A stretch of 51,873 nt of DNA from Nocardia niigatensis NBRC 100131 (lineage in GTDB: Bacteria; Actinomycetota; Actinomycetes; Mycobacteriales; Mycobacteriaceae): contig NZ_BAGC01000068.1 of assembly GCF_000308655.1 (NCBI RefSeq), positions 1 through 51,873 on the forward strand, read 5' to 3'. A model generated the notes under the pieces. That model was not told where the DNA came from. It saw only the letters and a list, made by a program, of their open reading frames with translations, and searched no databases. The position numbers and the translations under genes were made by a program. This document shows positions 17,376 to 26,195 of this stretch, piece after piece; position 1 is the stretch's first letter; the number at the start of each line of letters is the position of its first letter.

Positions 17376-18433
17376 CAGAAGCTGGGCTCGGCCGGCGCCG
17401 GCGGCAGCACCGCCACCTGGCCGGCGTAGGACAGGCCCGCGCCGAAGCCGAGCAGCAGCGCCAGCTGGCCGCCCTTGGCCTTACCGGTCACCAGCATCTC
17501 CTCCATGGCCAGCGGGATCGAGGCCGCGGAGGTGTTGCCGGTGTTCTCGATGTCATTGGCCATCGGGATGTCATCGGCGAGCCCGAGGTTCTTCTTCATG
17601 AGCTCGTTGATGCGGGCATTGGCCTGGTGCGGGATGAACACCTCGATGTCCTCCTTGTGCACACCGGACTGCTCGATGGCGCTCGACAGCGCGCGCGGCA
17701 GGGTGACCGCGGCCCAGCGGAAGACCTTGGGGCCCTCCATGTGCAGCGACATCCGGCCCACCGCCTCGATCTCGGGGTCGGTGCCCTGCAGCCGCTGCGC
17801 CTTGTTCATGAACTCCAGGAAGTCCACGTCCTGCGCGATGGCCTCGGCGTTCTCGCCGTCGGAGCCCCACACGGTCGGCGAGATGCCGTTCTCGTCGCTC
17901 GGCCCGACCACGACCGCGCCCGCGCCGTCACCGAAGATCATGGCGGTGCCGCGATCCTTCGGATCCAGGCCCACGGTCATCGTCTCCGCGCCGATCACCA
18001 GGATGTACTCGGCCGAGCCGGACCGGATCATGTCGGTGGCGACACCCAGGCCGTAACCGAAACCGCCGCAGCCGGAGGTCAGGTCGAAGGCCGGGATGCC
18101 GTTCATGCCGAGGTCGGCGGCGACGCTCGGCGCACCGTGCGGGGTCAGCTTGAGCCAGCTGGAGGTGCAGAGGATGAGCGCGCCGATCTTGGACCGGTCG
18201 ATGCCGGTGTTGTCCAGCGCCCGGTTGCCCGCCGCCACCGCCATGGTGCGCAGCGTCTCGTCACCGGAGATCCAGCGTCGGTTGTGGATGCCGGTGCGCT
18301 CGAAGATCCACTCCGGGGTGGAGTCCAGGACCTCGCACACCTCGGCGTTGCTGACCACGCGCTGGGGCCGATAGGCGCCGATGCCGAGCATCGCAACATT
18401 TTGATGACCCTTGTTGATTGCAATGCTCACCAC
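17375..18433 (-). CDS. fabH: Beta-ketoacyl-ACP synthase III (mycobacterial type)
   Basis: The protein has 352 residues. It condenses acyl-CoA from FAS-I with malonyl-ACP and so starts FAS-II chain elongation. The catalytic triad is visible: C122 in TSGCGGFGYGL, H269 in IPHQANARI, and N300 in NTGNTSAASIPL. The Cys context and the GAYRPQRVVSN opening follow the M. tuberculosis FabH pattern rather than the E. coli one. Two adjacent GTG codons (18433 and 18430) could each start it. It is coupled to the lysoplasmalogenase downstream, and a 123-bp region upstream holds a direct repeat. Confidence 0.93.
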   Translation of the reverse strand: MVSIAINKGHQNVAMLGIGAYRPQRVVSNAEVCEVLDSTPEWIFERTGIHNRRWISGDETLRTMAVAAGNRALDNTGIDRSKIGALILCTSSWLKLTPHGAPSVAADLGMNGIPAFDLTSGCGGFGYGLGVATDMIRSGSAEYILVIGAETMTVGLDPKDRGTAMIFGDGAGAVVVGPSDENGISPTVWGSDGENAEAIAQDVDFLEFMNKAQRLQGTDPEIEAVGRMSLHMEGPKVFRWAAVTLPRALSSAIEQSGVHKEDIEVFIPHQANARINELMKKNLGLADDIPMANDIENTGNTSAASIPLAMEEMLVTGKAKGGQLALLLGFGAGLSYAGQVAVLPPAPAEPSF

Positions 18434-18493
18434 TGGTGACTCACACGACCCTTCACAACACCTTTGTCGGACGTAAGACCAGCAACAGGCTAA

Positions 18494-18521
18494 CCCAGAG
18501 CAAGGGTTCAGCCCAGAGCAA
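18494..18521 (-). promoter_or_regulatory. Direct repeat in the fabH promoter region
   Basis: CCCAGAGCAA occurs twice (18494-18503 and 18512-18521), 18 bp apart, inside the 123-bp gap between the fabH start and the pyrE stop. The flanks carry related TAACC/GGTTA arms. It is a possible operator of a fatty-acid regulator of the FasR/MabR kind, but that is an inference from position only. Confidence 0.35.
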
Positions 18522-18556
18522 AGTCTGGTTAACCCGCCGGTAAGGACTTAAGTCCA

Positions 18557-19102
18557 TTACCCCAGCGCAAGGTCCTTCAGGCCCAGGATCGACCGGTACT
18601 CCAGACCCTCGGCCGCGATGATGTCGTCGGCCCCGGTCTCACGGTCGACCACGGTGGCCACACCGACCACGATGGCGCCCGCCTCACGCAGTGCGCGCAC
18701 CGCGGTGAGCGGGGAGTTCCCGGTGGTGGTGGTGTCCTCGACCACCAGCACCCGCTTGCCCACGATGTCCGGGCCCTCGATCTGGCGCTGCATGCCGTGC
18801 GTCTTGGCGGCCTTGCGGACCACGAAGGCGTCGATCGGCCGGCCGGGCGCGTGCATGACCGCGGCCGCCACCGGGTCCGCGCCCATGGTGAGCCCGCCCA
18901 CCGCGTCGAAGTCCCAGTCCGCCACGAGTTCGCGCAGTAGCTTCCCGATCAGCGGGGCCGCCTCGTGGTGCAGGGTGGCGCGGCGCAGGTCCACGTAGTA
19001 GTCGGCTTCCTTGCCCGAGGACAGGGTCACCCGGCCGTGCACCACGGCGAGGTCGCGCACCAGGGCCGCGAGTCTGTCCCGGTCGGTCGTCGTTACCTGC
19101 AT
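18557..19102 (-). CDS. pyrE: Orotate phosphoribosyltransferase
   Basis: The protein has 181 residues. It makes OMP from orotate and PRPP in pyrimidine synthesis. The PRPP-binding loop VLVVEDTTTTGNS is at 118-130 and the orotate-site segment is SSGKEADYYVDLRR. The length is normal for the family. It starts 8 bp after the SDR gene, so the two are probably one transcript. It corresponds to Rv0382c of M. tuberculosis. Confidence 0.96.
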   Translation of the reverse strand: MQVTTTDRDRLAALVRDLAVVHGRVTLSSGKEADYYVDLRRATLHHEAAPLIGKLLRELVADWDFDAVGGLTMGADPVAAAVMHAPGRPIDAFVVRKAAKTHGMQRQIEGPDIVGKRVLVVEDTTTTGNSPLTAVRALREAGAIVVGVATVVDRETGADDIIAAEGLEYRSILGLKDLALG

Positions 19103-19110
19103 TGCTGTGT

Positions 19111-19938
19111 CTATGTCCTTCCGCGTGCGTTGAACAGGCCCCGGTTCAGGCGGGTCACCAGGGATCGTGGGATGAACCCGGCGATCGCGACGATCGCTTT
19201 GTACTGCATACCGGGCACGCTGATCACCCGGTTCCTCTCCAGATCATGCAGCGAACCCGCCACCACCTCGTCCACGCTCAACCACAACGGTCGCGGTAGC
19301 GAGGCGATGTCGATTCCGGCCCGCTCATGGAATTCGGTGCGGACGAATCCCGGGCACAAGGCCTGCACCCGGACTCCGGTTCCGGCCAGCCCGCCGGCCA
19401 GCCCCTGCGAAAAGGATACGACGTAGGCCTTGGAGGCCGAATAGGTCGAACCCCGTCCGGGTATCAGGCCCGCGGTACTGGCCACATTGACCACCGTGCC
19501 CTTGGCCGCGTGCAGCATGGGCGGCAGGGCCGCCCGGGTCAGCTGCACGACGGCGGTGACGTTCACATCCAGTTGCCGCTGCAGGGCGTCCGGTTCCAGC
19601 GTCCAGAACTCGCCCGACATGCCGAATCCGGCATTGTTGACCAGGAAATCGACGCCCTGTGCCAGGCGTTCGGCCACCCGGCCCAGATCCGCGGACCGGC
19701 TCAGATCCGCGGGCAGCGTCTCGGCGCGCGCGCCGTAACGCACCCCCACCTCGTGTGCCAGCGCGGCCAGTCGATCCTCATCCCGCGCCACCAGCACCAG
19801 GTCGTAGCCGAGCGCGGCGAGCCGGGTGGCGTAAGCCTTGCCGATGCCGGAGGTCGGCCCCGTGATCAAGGCCACCGGGCGGTGCGCGCCGGGCAGGCGC
19901 GCGGTGCCCGTCGGACGATCAGGGGGACTCTCGGTCAT
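19111..19938 (-). CDS. Short-chain dehydrogenase/reductase
   Basis: The protein has 275 residues from the ATG at 19938 (GGGTCG upstream); a longer frame to 19995 is possible but lacks a ribosome site. It is a classical SDR: cofactor loop TGPTSGIG (26-33), NNAG (101-104), and S154, Y166 and K170 in the STYSASK motif. The R in LVARDEDRL suggests an NADP preference. The substrate is unknown. It sits immediately upstream of pyrE in the same direction. Confidence 0.9.
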   Translation of the reverse strand: MTESPPDRPTGTARLPGAHRPVALITGPTSGIGKAYATRLAALGYDLVLVARDEDRLAALAHEVGVRYGARAETLPADLSRSADLGRVAERLAQGVDFLVNNAGFGMSGEFWTLEPDALQRQLDVNVTAVVQLTRAALPPMLHAAKGTVVNVASTAGLIPGRGSTYSASKAYVVSFSQGLAGGLAGTGVRVQALCPGFVRTEFHERAGIDIASLPRPLWLSVDEVVAGSLHDLERNRVISVPGMQYKAIVAIAGFIPRSLVTRLNRGLFNARGRT

Positions 19939-20086
19939 CGACGACCCATCACTCGCAACACCGGGAAGCGGTCGGCAATGACCGGAAGTGCGCACCCATT
20001 CTGATCCCTGACCGAATCACACGCGGCGAATTCGCGCAGACACCACGTGGCTGCGGCGTGCCGCGCGAGGACACGGCCGGGGTGGG

Positions 20087-21223
20087 TCACCTCGGCGCGG
20101 GTCCCTGGAACGGCCGGAAGCCCGGATGGAACGGGCCGCCGGGCGGAGCGCTGCGCCCCTGGTCCTTCCGCCAGCCCTCCTCGGGCTCGCGATCGGACTC
20201 GGGCTCGTCGCGCCAATCGTCGGATTCCGTTTCCGCCCAACGGTCTTCGTCACCCGGGTGGCGGGGCCGGTCGTCGTCGAATCGATCCTCGTCCTCGTCC
20301 TCGGGGGCGGGCGGCCAGTTGCGGCGCGGGCGGTTGCGCGGATCCGGCACGACTTTCAGTGCGGGACGCCAGTTTTCGGGCTCGCCCTCCGACTCGCTCG
20401 CCCCGGCGATATCGCTGACCAGTGGGGACGAGTAGTCGTCGGCATCCTCGCCGCGCGGCCGGGCCGGGCGCTCGTCGCCGCGCGGGCGGGTGGGACGGTC
20501 GCCGTCCTCGTCGCCGTAGTCGCCGAATTCGTCGTGGCCGTCGTAGTCGTCGTCCTCGGGAACCGGGTGCGAGCGACCGGGTTCCGGGAGTTCGTCGCGA
20601 CCGCGCTCGGCATTGATGACCGGCGGCAGCACGTGCAGCAGGCCCGACAGCCGCAGCACGGCGTCGATGGCCATCTCCCAGTCCTTGGCCACCGCGCCCA
20701 CCGGCAGCATGCCCAGCGTCCAGTTGCCCTCGGACCACAGCTGCTGCACGGTGTCGGGCAGCGATTCGATGAACGCCACCATGCGCTGATCCACCGCGTG
20801 CCGGGCGATGTCCGGGTTGGTGGCGAAGACCACTCGGTCACCGATGGCGCCGAGCAGCTCCAGATCGTGATCCTTCGGCGGCGCCGCGGTTTTCAGCCGC
20901 AGGTCGATATCGATGTCCGAGCCGATCTGCCGGCGCACCGCGACCAGGGTGGCGGCGTCCTCCAGATCGAAGAGCACGAACTTCTCACCCTTGCGGTTGC
21001 CCGACACCACGTCCACCGCGGACAGGTAGCCGAGCTTGGCCAGGGCGCCGCGCCGCCACGTGGAGGCGAGCGCGGGCTCCACCGAAACATAGGTGTAGCC
21101 CTGGGATTTCGCCCAGACCTGTCGCACATGCCCGGTGCGCTGCCGCTGCAGCCGATCGAAATAGAGCAGCACGATCGCACCCACGAGCGCGATCGCCGCC
21201 AGCCCGAACCATATTGCCGTCAT
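20087..21223 (-). CDS. Membrane-anchored conserved protein with long acidic tail (Rv0383c-like)
   Basis: The protein has 378 residues. An N-terminal signal anchor (about 4-22) is followed by a folded domain of about 180 residues (for example QVWAKSQGYTYVSVEPALASTW and WSEGNWTLGMLPVGAVAKDW). The last roughly 165 residues are a highly charged, low-complexity Asp/Glu/Arg/Pro tail. The folded part and its position next to pyrE and clpB match M. tuberculosis Rv0383c, a conserved protein of unknown function. If the helix is a signal anchor, the tail lies outside the membrane. Confidence 0.75.
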   Translation of the reverse strand: MTAIWFGLAAIALVGAIVLLYFDRLQRQRTGHVRQVWAKSQGYTYVSVEPALASTWRRGALAKLGYLSAVDVVSGNRKGEKFVLFDLEDAATLVAVRRQIGSDIDIDLRLKTAAPPKDHDLELLGAIGDRVVFATNPDIARHAVDQRMVAFIESLPDTVQQLWSEGNWTLGMLPVGAVAKDWEMAIDAVLRLSGLLHVLPPVINAERGRDELPEPGRSHPVPEDDDYDGHDEFGDYGDEDGDRPTRPRGDERPARPRGEDADDYSSPLVSDIAGASESEGEPENWRPALKVVPDPRNRPRRNWPPAPEDEDEDRFDDDRPRHPGDEDRWAETESDDWRDEPESDREPEEGWRKDQGRSAPPGGPFHPGFRPFQGPAPR

Positions 21224-21282
21224 CGCCGCCTACCCTATCCACCTGGACGCACGAATGCCCGCTACGCCCGCAGAGTCGTTTG

Positions 21283-22179
21283 TCATCGGGTTCCGCTCGG
21301 CAGCGAGGTGCTGATGATCAGCTTCGCCTGGATGGATCCGTCGGCGTTCTTGTCGCCCTGGACCATGATGACCTCACCGACCGGCAGATCCGAAACTTTG
21401 GTGCTGCCCAGCGAAATCACCTGGGTCTTGCCGTCGGTCTTCACAGTCGCCGTGTCACCGGACAGGGTGGTGATGGTGAGGGTGGAACCGTCGTTGTTCG
21501 AGATGGTGCCCATGTTCGCACCGAGCTGGTCGAGATCGCCGAGGCCCGGGATGGTGGGAATGCCGCTGGGCAGGGGCAGGGCCGAGGTGTTGGCGGGCAT
21601 CGGGAACCCGGAGGTCTTGATGCCGCTGGGCGCGGCGGCGCCGTTGGACGAATCGTTGTTCGACAGCACGGTTCCCGCCACGACGCCGACAACGGCGACT
21701 CCGATGACCGCGACGATGGCGAGCGCGATCCACATGAGGGTCCTGCGCGGCGGCGGGGGCGGCGGGTTCTGCGGGAACCCCGCGGGCTGGTACCCACCGG
21801 TCGGCATCCCCGGACCGCCCGGATAGCCCGGCCCGCCCCCATCCGGATATCCGGGCGCGCCCCCGGCGGGCGGATAGCCGGGCGCGCCATAGCTACTCGT
21901 CGGCGTGTACCCCGGCTGACCCGGATAGACCGCGGTCGGCTCGTAGCCGCCGCCGGTCTCGTAGCCACCCCACTGCGCGTCGGCCGGTGGCAGCACGCGG
22001 GTGTCGTCGAGCCCGGGCGATTGCCCGAAATAGTCGGCCGGACCGCCGGGTGTGGCTTCGGTGGGCCCGTACGCCGCGGCCGGATCCGAGGTGTGGCCGG
22101 CTGGTGCGGCCTGTTCGGCGAGCCCCTCCCCCGTGCCCGGTTCCGGCCGCCGCGACCACGGATCGCTCGGATCAGTCAT
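21283..22179 (-). CDS. Pro/Gly/Tyr-rich membrane protein with DUF5666-like domain
   Basis: The protein has 298 residues from the ATG at 22179 (MTDPSDPWS). Residues 1-155 are a disordered cytoplasmic tail with repeats such as PGYP and GYPPAGG. One membrane helix (about 163-187) follows RRTLMW. The extracytoplasmic part ends in a beta-rich segment with MGTISNNDGSTLTITTLSGDTATVKTDG and VSDLPVGEVIMVQGD, the pattern of DUF5666 OB-like domains. Function is unknown. The protein is 59 bp upstream of the Rv0383c-like gene on the same strand. Confidence 0.72.
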   Translation of the reverse strand: MTDPSDPWSRRPEPGTGEGLAEQAAPAGHTSDPAAAYGPTEATPGGPADYFGQSPGLDDTRVLPPADAQWGGYETGGGYEPTAVYPGQPGYTPTSSYGAPGYPPAGGAPGYPDGGGPGYPGGPGMPTGGYQPAGFPQNPPPPPPRRTLMWIALAIVAVIGVAVVGVVAGTVLSNNDSSNGAAAPSGIKTSGFPMPANTSALPLPSGIPTIPGLGDLDQLGANMGTISNNDGSTLTITTLSGDTATVKTDGKTQVISLGSTKVSDLPVGEVIMVQGDKNADGSIQAKLIISTSLPSGTR

Positions 22180-22290
22180 GGTCTCCAGGGTAGGCGGAGG
22201 ACCCGTCCGGAGCCGCGAACTCGACCGGACGGTTCCCGATCCGCGCATCGATCACACCTCGTAACGCGTGCGAATGGGTCGAAACGAGCA

Positions 22291-22326
22291 GGGCCCCCGC
22301 CCGAGCCGAAGCTCGTGCGGGGGCCC
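22291..22326 (-). terminator. Strong terminator downstream of clpB
   Basis: GGGCCCCCGC (22291-22300) pairs with GCGGGGGCCC (22317-22326). Inside, CGAGC/GCTCG closes a CGAA tetraloop after one mismatch. It lies 13 bp after the clpB stop. Confidence 0.82.
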
Positions 22327-22339
22327 GCGATCCGCTGGG

Positions 22340-24895
22340 TCAGCGGCCGACGACGAGGGTGTCGCCGTCGGGTGCGACGTTGACCTTCACCGTGTCGCCG
22401 TCCTGGACCTCCCCGGCCAGCAGCTCCTTGGCGAGCGAGTCGCCGATGGCCTGCTGGACGAGGCGGCGCAGCGGGCGCGCGCCGTACGCCGGGTCGTAGC
22501 CGCGCACGGCCAGCCAGAAGCGGGCCGAGTCGGACACGTCCAACTTCAGGCGGCGCTGGGACAGGCGCCTCTGCAGCTGGTTCAGCTGGATGTCGACGAT
22601 CCGTTCCAGCTGTTCCTCGTCGAGGGCGTGGAACATGACCACGTCGTCGAGCCGGTTCAGGAACTCCGGCTTGAAGGCGCGGCGCACCGCGTTCATGACC
22701 GCGTCCTTGTCACCGCCCGCACCCAGATTGGAGGTGAGGATGAGGATGGTGTTGCGGAAGTCGACCGTACGGCCCTGGCCGTCGGTCAGCCGGCCCTCGT
22801 CGAGCACCTGCAGCAGGATGTCGAAGACGTCCGGGTGGGCCTTCTCGATCTCGTCGAACAGCACCACCGTGTACGGGCGTCGCCGCACCGCCTCGGTGAG
22901 CTGGCCGCCCTGGTCGTAGCCGACGTAGCCGGGGGGCGCACCGACCAGGCGGGCCACCGAGTGCTTCTCGCTGTACTCGCTCATGTCGATGCGGACCATG
23001 GCACGCTCGTCGTCGAACAGGAAGTCCGCCAACGCCTTCGCGAGCTCGGTCTTACCGACACCGGTCGGACCGACGAACATGAACGAGCCGGTCGGCCGGT
23101 TGGGGTCGGCGACCCCGGCCCGCGCGCGACGCACGGCATCCGACACCGCTTGCACGGCTTCCTTCTGCCCGACGACCCGGTTGCCCAGCTCGTCCTCCAT
23201 GCGCAGCAGCTTCTGGGTCTCGCCCTCCATCATCTTGCCCACGGGGACACCGGTCCACGACGACACCACCTCGGCGATATCGTCCGGCCCGACCTCCTCC
23301 TTGAGCATGACGTCGCCATCGGCGGCGGTCTTCGCCTTGGACTCGGCCTCGGCGAGTTCCTTCTCCAGCTTGGGGATTCGCCCGTACCGGAGCTCGGCGG
23401 CCTTGTTGTAGTCGCCGTCGCGCTCGGCCCGCTCGGATTCGCCCTTGAGCGATTCGAGCTCTTCCTTGAGCACGCTCACCGCGTCGATGGCCTGCTTCTC
23501 GTTCTGCCAGCGGGTCATCAACTGGTTGAGCTTCTCGCGGTCGTCGGCGAGTTCCTGACGCAGCTTCTCGAGCCGCTGCTTGGACGCCTCGTCGGTCTCC
23601 TTGGCGAGGGCCACCTCCTCGATCTCGAGTCGTCGCACGACGCGCTCGATCTCGTCGATTTCCACTGGGCGGGAATCGATTTCCATCCGCAGCCGGGACG
23701 CGGACTCGTCGACCAGGTCGATGGCCTTGTCCGGCAGGAACCGGGAGGTGATGTAGCGGTCGGACAGGGTCGCGGCGGCCACCAACGCGGAGTCGGTGAT
23801 CCGCACGTGGTGGTGGTTCTCGTACCGTTCTTTGAGTCCGCGCAGGATGCCGACGGTGTCCTCCACCGACGGCTCGCCGACCAGCACCTGCTGGAACCGG
23901 CGTTCCAGGGCCGGGTCCTTCTCGATGTGCTGGCGGTATTCGTCGAGGGTGGTGGCGCCGACCAGCCGCAGCTCGCCACGGGCCAGCATGGGCTTGATCA
24001 TGTTGCCCGCGTCCATGGCGGATTCGCCGGTGGCGCCGGCGCCCACGATGGTGTGCAGCTCGTCGATGAACGTGATGATCTGTCCCGCAGAGGATTTGAT
24101 CTCCTCCAGGACGGCCTTCAACCGCTCCTCGAACTCACCGCGGTACTTCGCGCCCGCGACCATCGCGCCCAGATCGAGCGAGACGAGTTTCTTGCCGCGC
24201 AACGATTCCGGGACGTCGCCGGCCACGATGCGCTGGGCGAGGCCCTCCACGATCGCGGTCTTGCCGACGCCGGGCTCGCCGATCAGCACCGGGTTGTTCT
24301 TGGTGCGGCGGCTGAGCACCTGGACCACGCGGCGGATCTCGGTGTCGCGCCCGATGACCGGGTCCAGCTTGCCCTCGCGGGCGGCGGCGGTCAGGTCGGT
24401 GGAGTACTTCTCCAGCGCCTGGTACGAGCCCTCCGGATCGGCCGAGGTGACGCGAGCATTGCCGCGGACCGCGGTGAAGGCCTCGCGCAGCCCGTCGGCG
24501 GTGGCGCCGTACTTCAGCAGCAGTTGCGAGACGTCGGAGTCGCCGGCGGCCAGACCGTAGACGAGATGCTCGGTGGAGACGTATTCGTCGCCCAGCTCGG
24601 TGGCGAGCCGCTGCGCGGAGCTGAGCGCCGCGATGGCTTCACGCCCGAGGTTGGGGGTGGTGGTAGCGCCGGTGGCCCGGGGCAGCCGGTCGACGATCTC
24701 CTGGGCCTCGCGCCGGACCGTCGCCGGGTCGACGGCGACGGCCTTGAGCAGCGGTGCGGCGATGCCGTCGGTCTGATCCAGCAACGCCACCAGCAAGTGC
24801 GCCGGACGGATTTCCGGGTTCCCCGCGACGGCGGCCGCCTGTTGCGCGGCGGTGAGCGCCGCCTGAGTCTTGGTGGTGGGATTGAACGAGTCCAC
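22340..24895 (-). CDS. clpB: ATP-dependent disaggregase ClpB (Hsp100)
   Basis: The protein has 851 residues, close to M. tuberculosis ClpB (848). It threads aggregated proteins through a hexameric pore together with DnaK/DnaJ/GrpE. It has an N-terminal Clp domain with DSFNPTTKTQ at the start, Walker A sites GEPGVGKT and GPTGVGKT, the long coiled-coil M domain between about 400 and 530 (EEVALAKETDEASKQRLEKL), and the pore loop KYRGEFEER. The GTG at 24895 is chosen because GGAAGG sits five bases upstream and the product then matches the mycobacterial N-terminus. Upstream are a HAIR operator and a SigH-like promoter. Confidence 0.97.
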   Translation of the reverse strand: MDSFNPTTKTQAALTAAQQAAAVAGNPEIRPAHLLVALLDQTDGIAAPLLKAVAVDPATVRREAQEIVDRLPRATGATTTPNLGREAIAALSSAQRLATELGDEYVSTEHLVYGLAAGDSDVSQLLLKYGATADGLREAFTAVRGNARVTSADPEGSYQALEKYSTDLTAAAREGKLDPVIGRDTEIRRVVQVLSRRTKNNPVLIGEPGVGKTAIVEGLAQRIVAGDVPESLRGKKLVSLDLGAMVAGAKYRGEFEERLKAVLEEIKSSAGQIITFIDELHTIVGAGATGESAMDAGNMIKPMLARGELRLVGATTLDEYRQHIEKDPALERRFQQVLVGEPSVEDTVGILRGLKERYENHHHVRITDSALVAAATLSDRYITSRFLPDKAIDLVDESASRLRMEIDSRPVEIDEIERVVRRLEIEEVALAKETDEASKQRLEKLRQELADDREKLNQLMTRWQNEKQAIDAVSVLKEELESLKGESERAERDGDYNKAAELRYGRIPKLEKELAEAESKAKTAADGDVMLKEEVGPDDIAEVVSSWTGVPVGKMMEGETQKLLRMEDELGNRVVGQKEAVQAVSDAVRRARAGVADPNRPTGSFMFVGPTGVGKTELAKALADFLFDDERAMVRIDMSEYSEKHSVARLVGAPPGYVGYDQGGQLTEAVRRRPYTVVLFDEIEKAHPDVFDILLQVLDEGRLTDGQGRTVDFRNTILILTSNLGAGGDKDAVMNAVRRAFKPEFLNRLDDVVMFHALDEEQLERIVDIQLNQLQRRLSQRRLKLDVSDSARFWLAVRGYDPAYGARPLRRLVQQAIGDSLAKELLAGEVQDGDTVKVNVAPDGDTLVVGR

Positions 24896-24926
24896 TGTCA
24901 CCTTCCTACTAGTCGTTGCTGTCTAC

Positions 24927-24953
24927 AACGCGGTAGAAGTTGAGTCTGTTCCG
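24927..24953 (-). promoter_or_regulatory. SigH/SigR-type promoter of clpB
   Basis: On the minus strand CGGAACA, 16 bases and CGTT (GGAAC-N18-GTT) match the SigH/SigR consensus GGAAY-N18/19-GTT. The -35 element is at about 24948-24952 and the -10 at 24927-24929, about 32 bases before the start codon. It is overlapped by the HAIR operator. Confidence 0.68.
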
Positions 24954-24959
24954 CTCAAT
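24939..24959 (-). promoter_or_regulatory. HspR-binding HAIR operator of clpB
   Basis: GTTGAGT-N7-GCTCAAT (plus strand) matches the HAIR consensus CTTGAGT-N7-ACTCAAG at most positions, with the exact 7-bp spacer. It covers the -35 element of the SigH-like promoter, so bound HspR would block polymerase entry. Confidence 0.78.
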
Positions 24960-25084
24960 TCTGACTAGTTTCCGACGTCGGCGCCAGCGGGCGGGTCGCG
25001 CTCTACGCTACGCGTACGATGGCCCCATTCGTTGACGCATCACAGCAGCTCATCCATCCCGGTTTCCGAATGAATGGAGCACCC

Positions 25085-26062
25085 GTGCGCGCGATCGTCG
25101 TCCGTGAATTCGGTGGCAGGCCCGAAATCGCCGAGATGCCCACGCCCGAGGCCGGCCCCGGCCAGGTGCAGATCCAACTGGAGGCCGCGGGGGTGAACCC
25201 GATCGACCAGCTCATCATCGACGGCTTCCTGGACGGGCAACTGCCCCACGACTTTCCGATGATTCCCGGGGTGGACGGCGCCGGCACCGTCGCCGCGGTG
25301 GGTTCGGGCGTGCACGATTTCGAGATCGGCGACCGCGTCGTGGGCAAGTTCCTGTTTCCGCCGATCGGGCACGGGACCTTCGCCGAATACCTGGTCGCAC
25401 CGCACGACGGCACCCTGGTCCGGCTGTCGGACGAGATCACCGCGATCCGCGCGGCCGCGCTGCCGACCGCGGGGATCACCGCCCTCGACCTCATGCACGC
25501 CGCCGGGGTCACCCGCGGGCAGCAGGTGCTGGTCGTGGGCGCGTCGGGCGGGGTCGGCTCGTATCTGGTGCAGCTGGCCGCGCTGGCCGGGGCGCATGTC
25601 ATCGCCACCGCCCGCCCCGACGACACCGATCGCATGATCCGGCTGGGCGCGACCGAGGTGGTGAACTACGGCCGGATGACCGTGACCGACTCCCCCACCC
25701 ACGCCGAGGTCTCGGCGCTGTCGGTCGCGGATTCGGTGCGGATCACCGATCCGGGCGGGATCGATGTGGTGTTCGATCTGGTCAGCCCGCCGTCGGTGTT
25801 CGCCGACAACGCGAGCCTGGTGAAGCCGGGCGGCTCGGCCTGGTCGACCATCGGCTCGGCCGCCGACGCCGACCGGGCCGCGCGCGGCATCACCGGCGGC
25901 AACCTCGAATCCCGCGGCGGCGCAGCCGAATTGCGCGACCTGCTGCGGCTGGTCGCCGATGGTGATCTGGTGGTCCCGATCCGCAATACGCCGCCGCTGG
26001 CGGAGGCCGCCGACGTGATCGGCGCCCCCGGCGCGCGCGGCAAAACCGTACTGGTGATCTGA
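25085..26062 (+). CDS. NADPH:quinone-oxidoreductase-like MDR protein
   Basis: The protein has 325 residues from the GTG at 25085 (GGAG five bases upstream, product beginning RAIVVREFGG). An ATG at 25070 is an alternative. It is a zinc-free medium-chain reductase: GVNPIDQLI, GVDGAGTVAAVG, and the Rossmann motif VVGASGGVGSYLVQLA. No catalytic zinc Cys/His set is present. It probably reduces quinones or enals with NADPH. The gene is divergent from clpB, with the stress promoter region between them. Confidence 0.85.
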   Translation: MRAIVVREFGGRPEIAEMPTPEAGPGQVQIQLEAAGVNPIDQLIIDGFLDGQLPHDFPMIPGVDGAGTVAAVGSGVHDFEIGDRVVGKFLFPPIGHGTFAEYLVAPHDGTLVRLSDEITAIRAAALPTAGITALDLMHAAGVTRGQQVLVVGASGGVGSYLVQLAALAGAHVIATARPDDTDRMIRLGATEVVNYGRMTVTDSPTHAEVSALSVADSVRITDPGGIDVVFDLVSPPSVFADNASLVKPGGSAWSTIGSAADADRAARGITGGNLESRGGAAELRDLLRLVADGDLVVPIRNTPPLAEAADVIGAPGARGKTVLVI

Positions 26063-26107
26063 ACCCGGAGTTACGTGAATCGATCTGCCTCGGCTATATC
26101 CGTGCGA

Positions 26108-26140
26108 CCTCCGCGTTTTAAGGGATACTTGACGCGGAGG
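26108..26140. promoter_or_regulatory. Inverted repeat between the oxidoreductase and the first flavohemoglobin
   Basis: CCTCCGCGT (26108-26116) and ACGCGGAGG (26132-26140) form a perfect 9-bp inverted repeat with a 15-nt spacer. It is either the terminator of the upstream gene or an operator for the flavohemoglobin, whose start is 55 bp downstream. Confidence 0.45.
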
Positions 26141-26195
26141 GCCGCCTGGCAGCAGGCGTTCCGGGGTAGCAGCACAGGAAGGAAAGCTCGACGTC

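Noticed and set aside
22268..24943. Very long open frame on the plus strand opposite clpB
   Set aside because: It is a mirror of clpB codon bias in GC-rich DNA. The product is His/Arg/Gly-rich with no domain, while the minus strand encodes an unmistakable ClpB.
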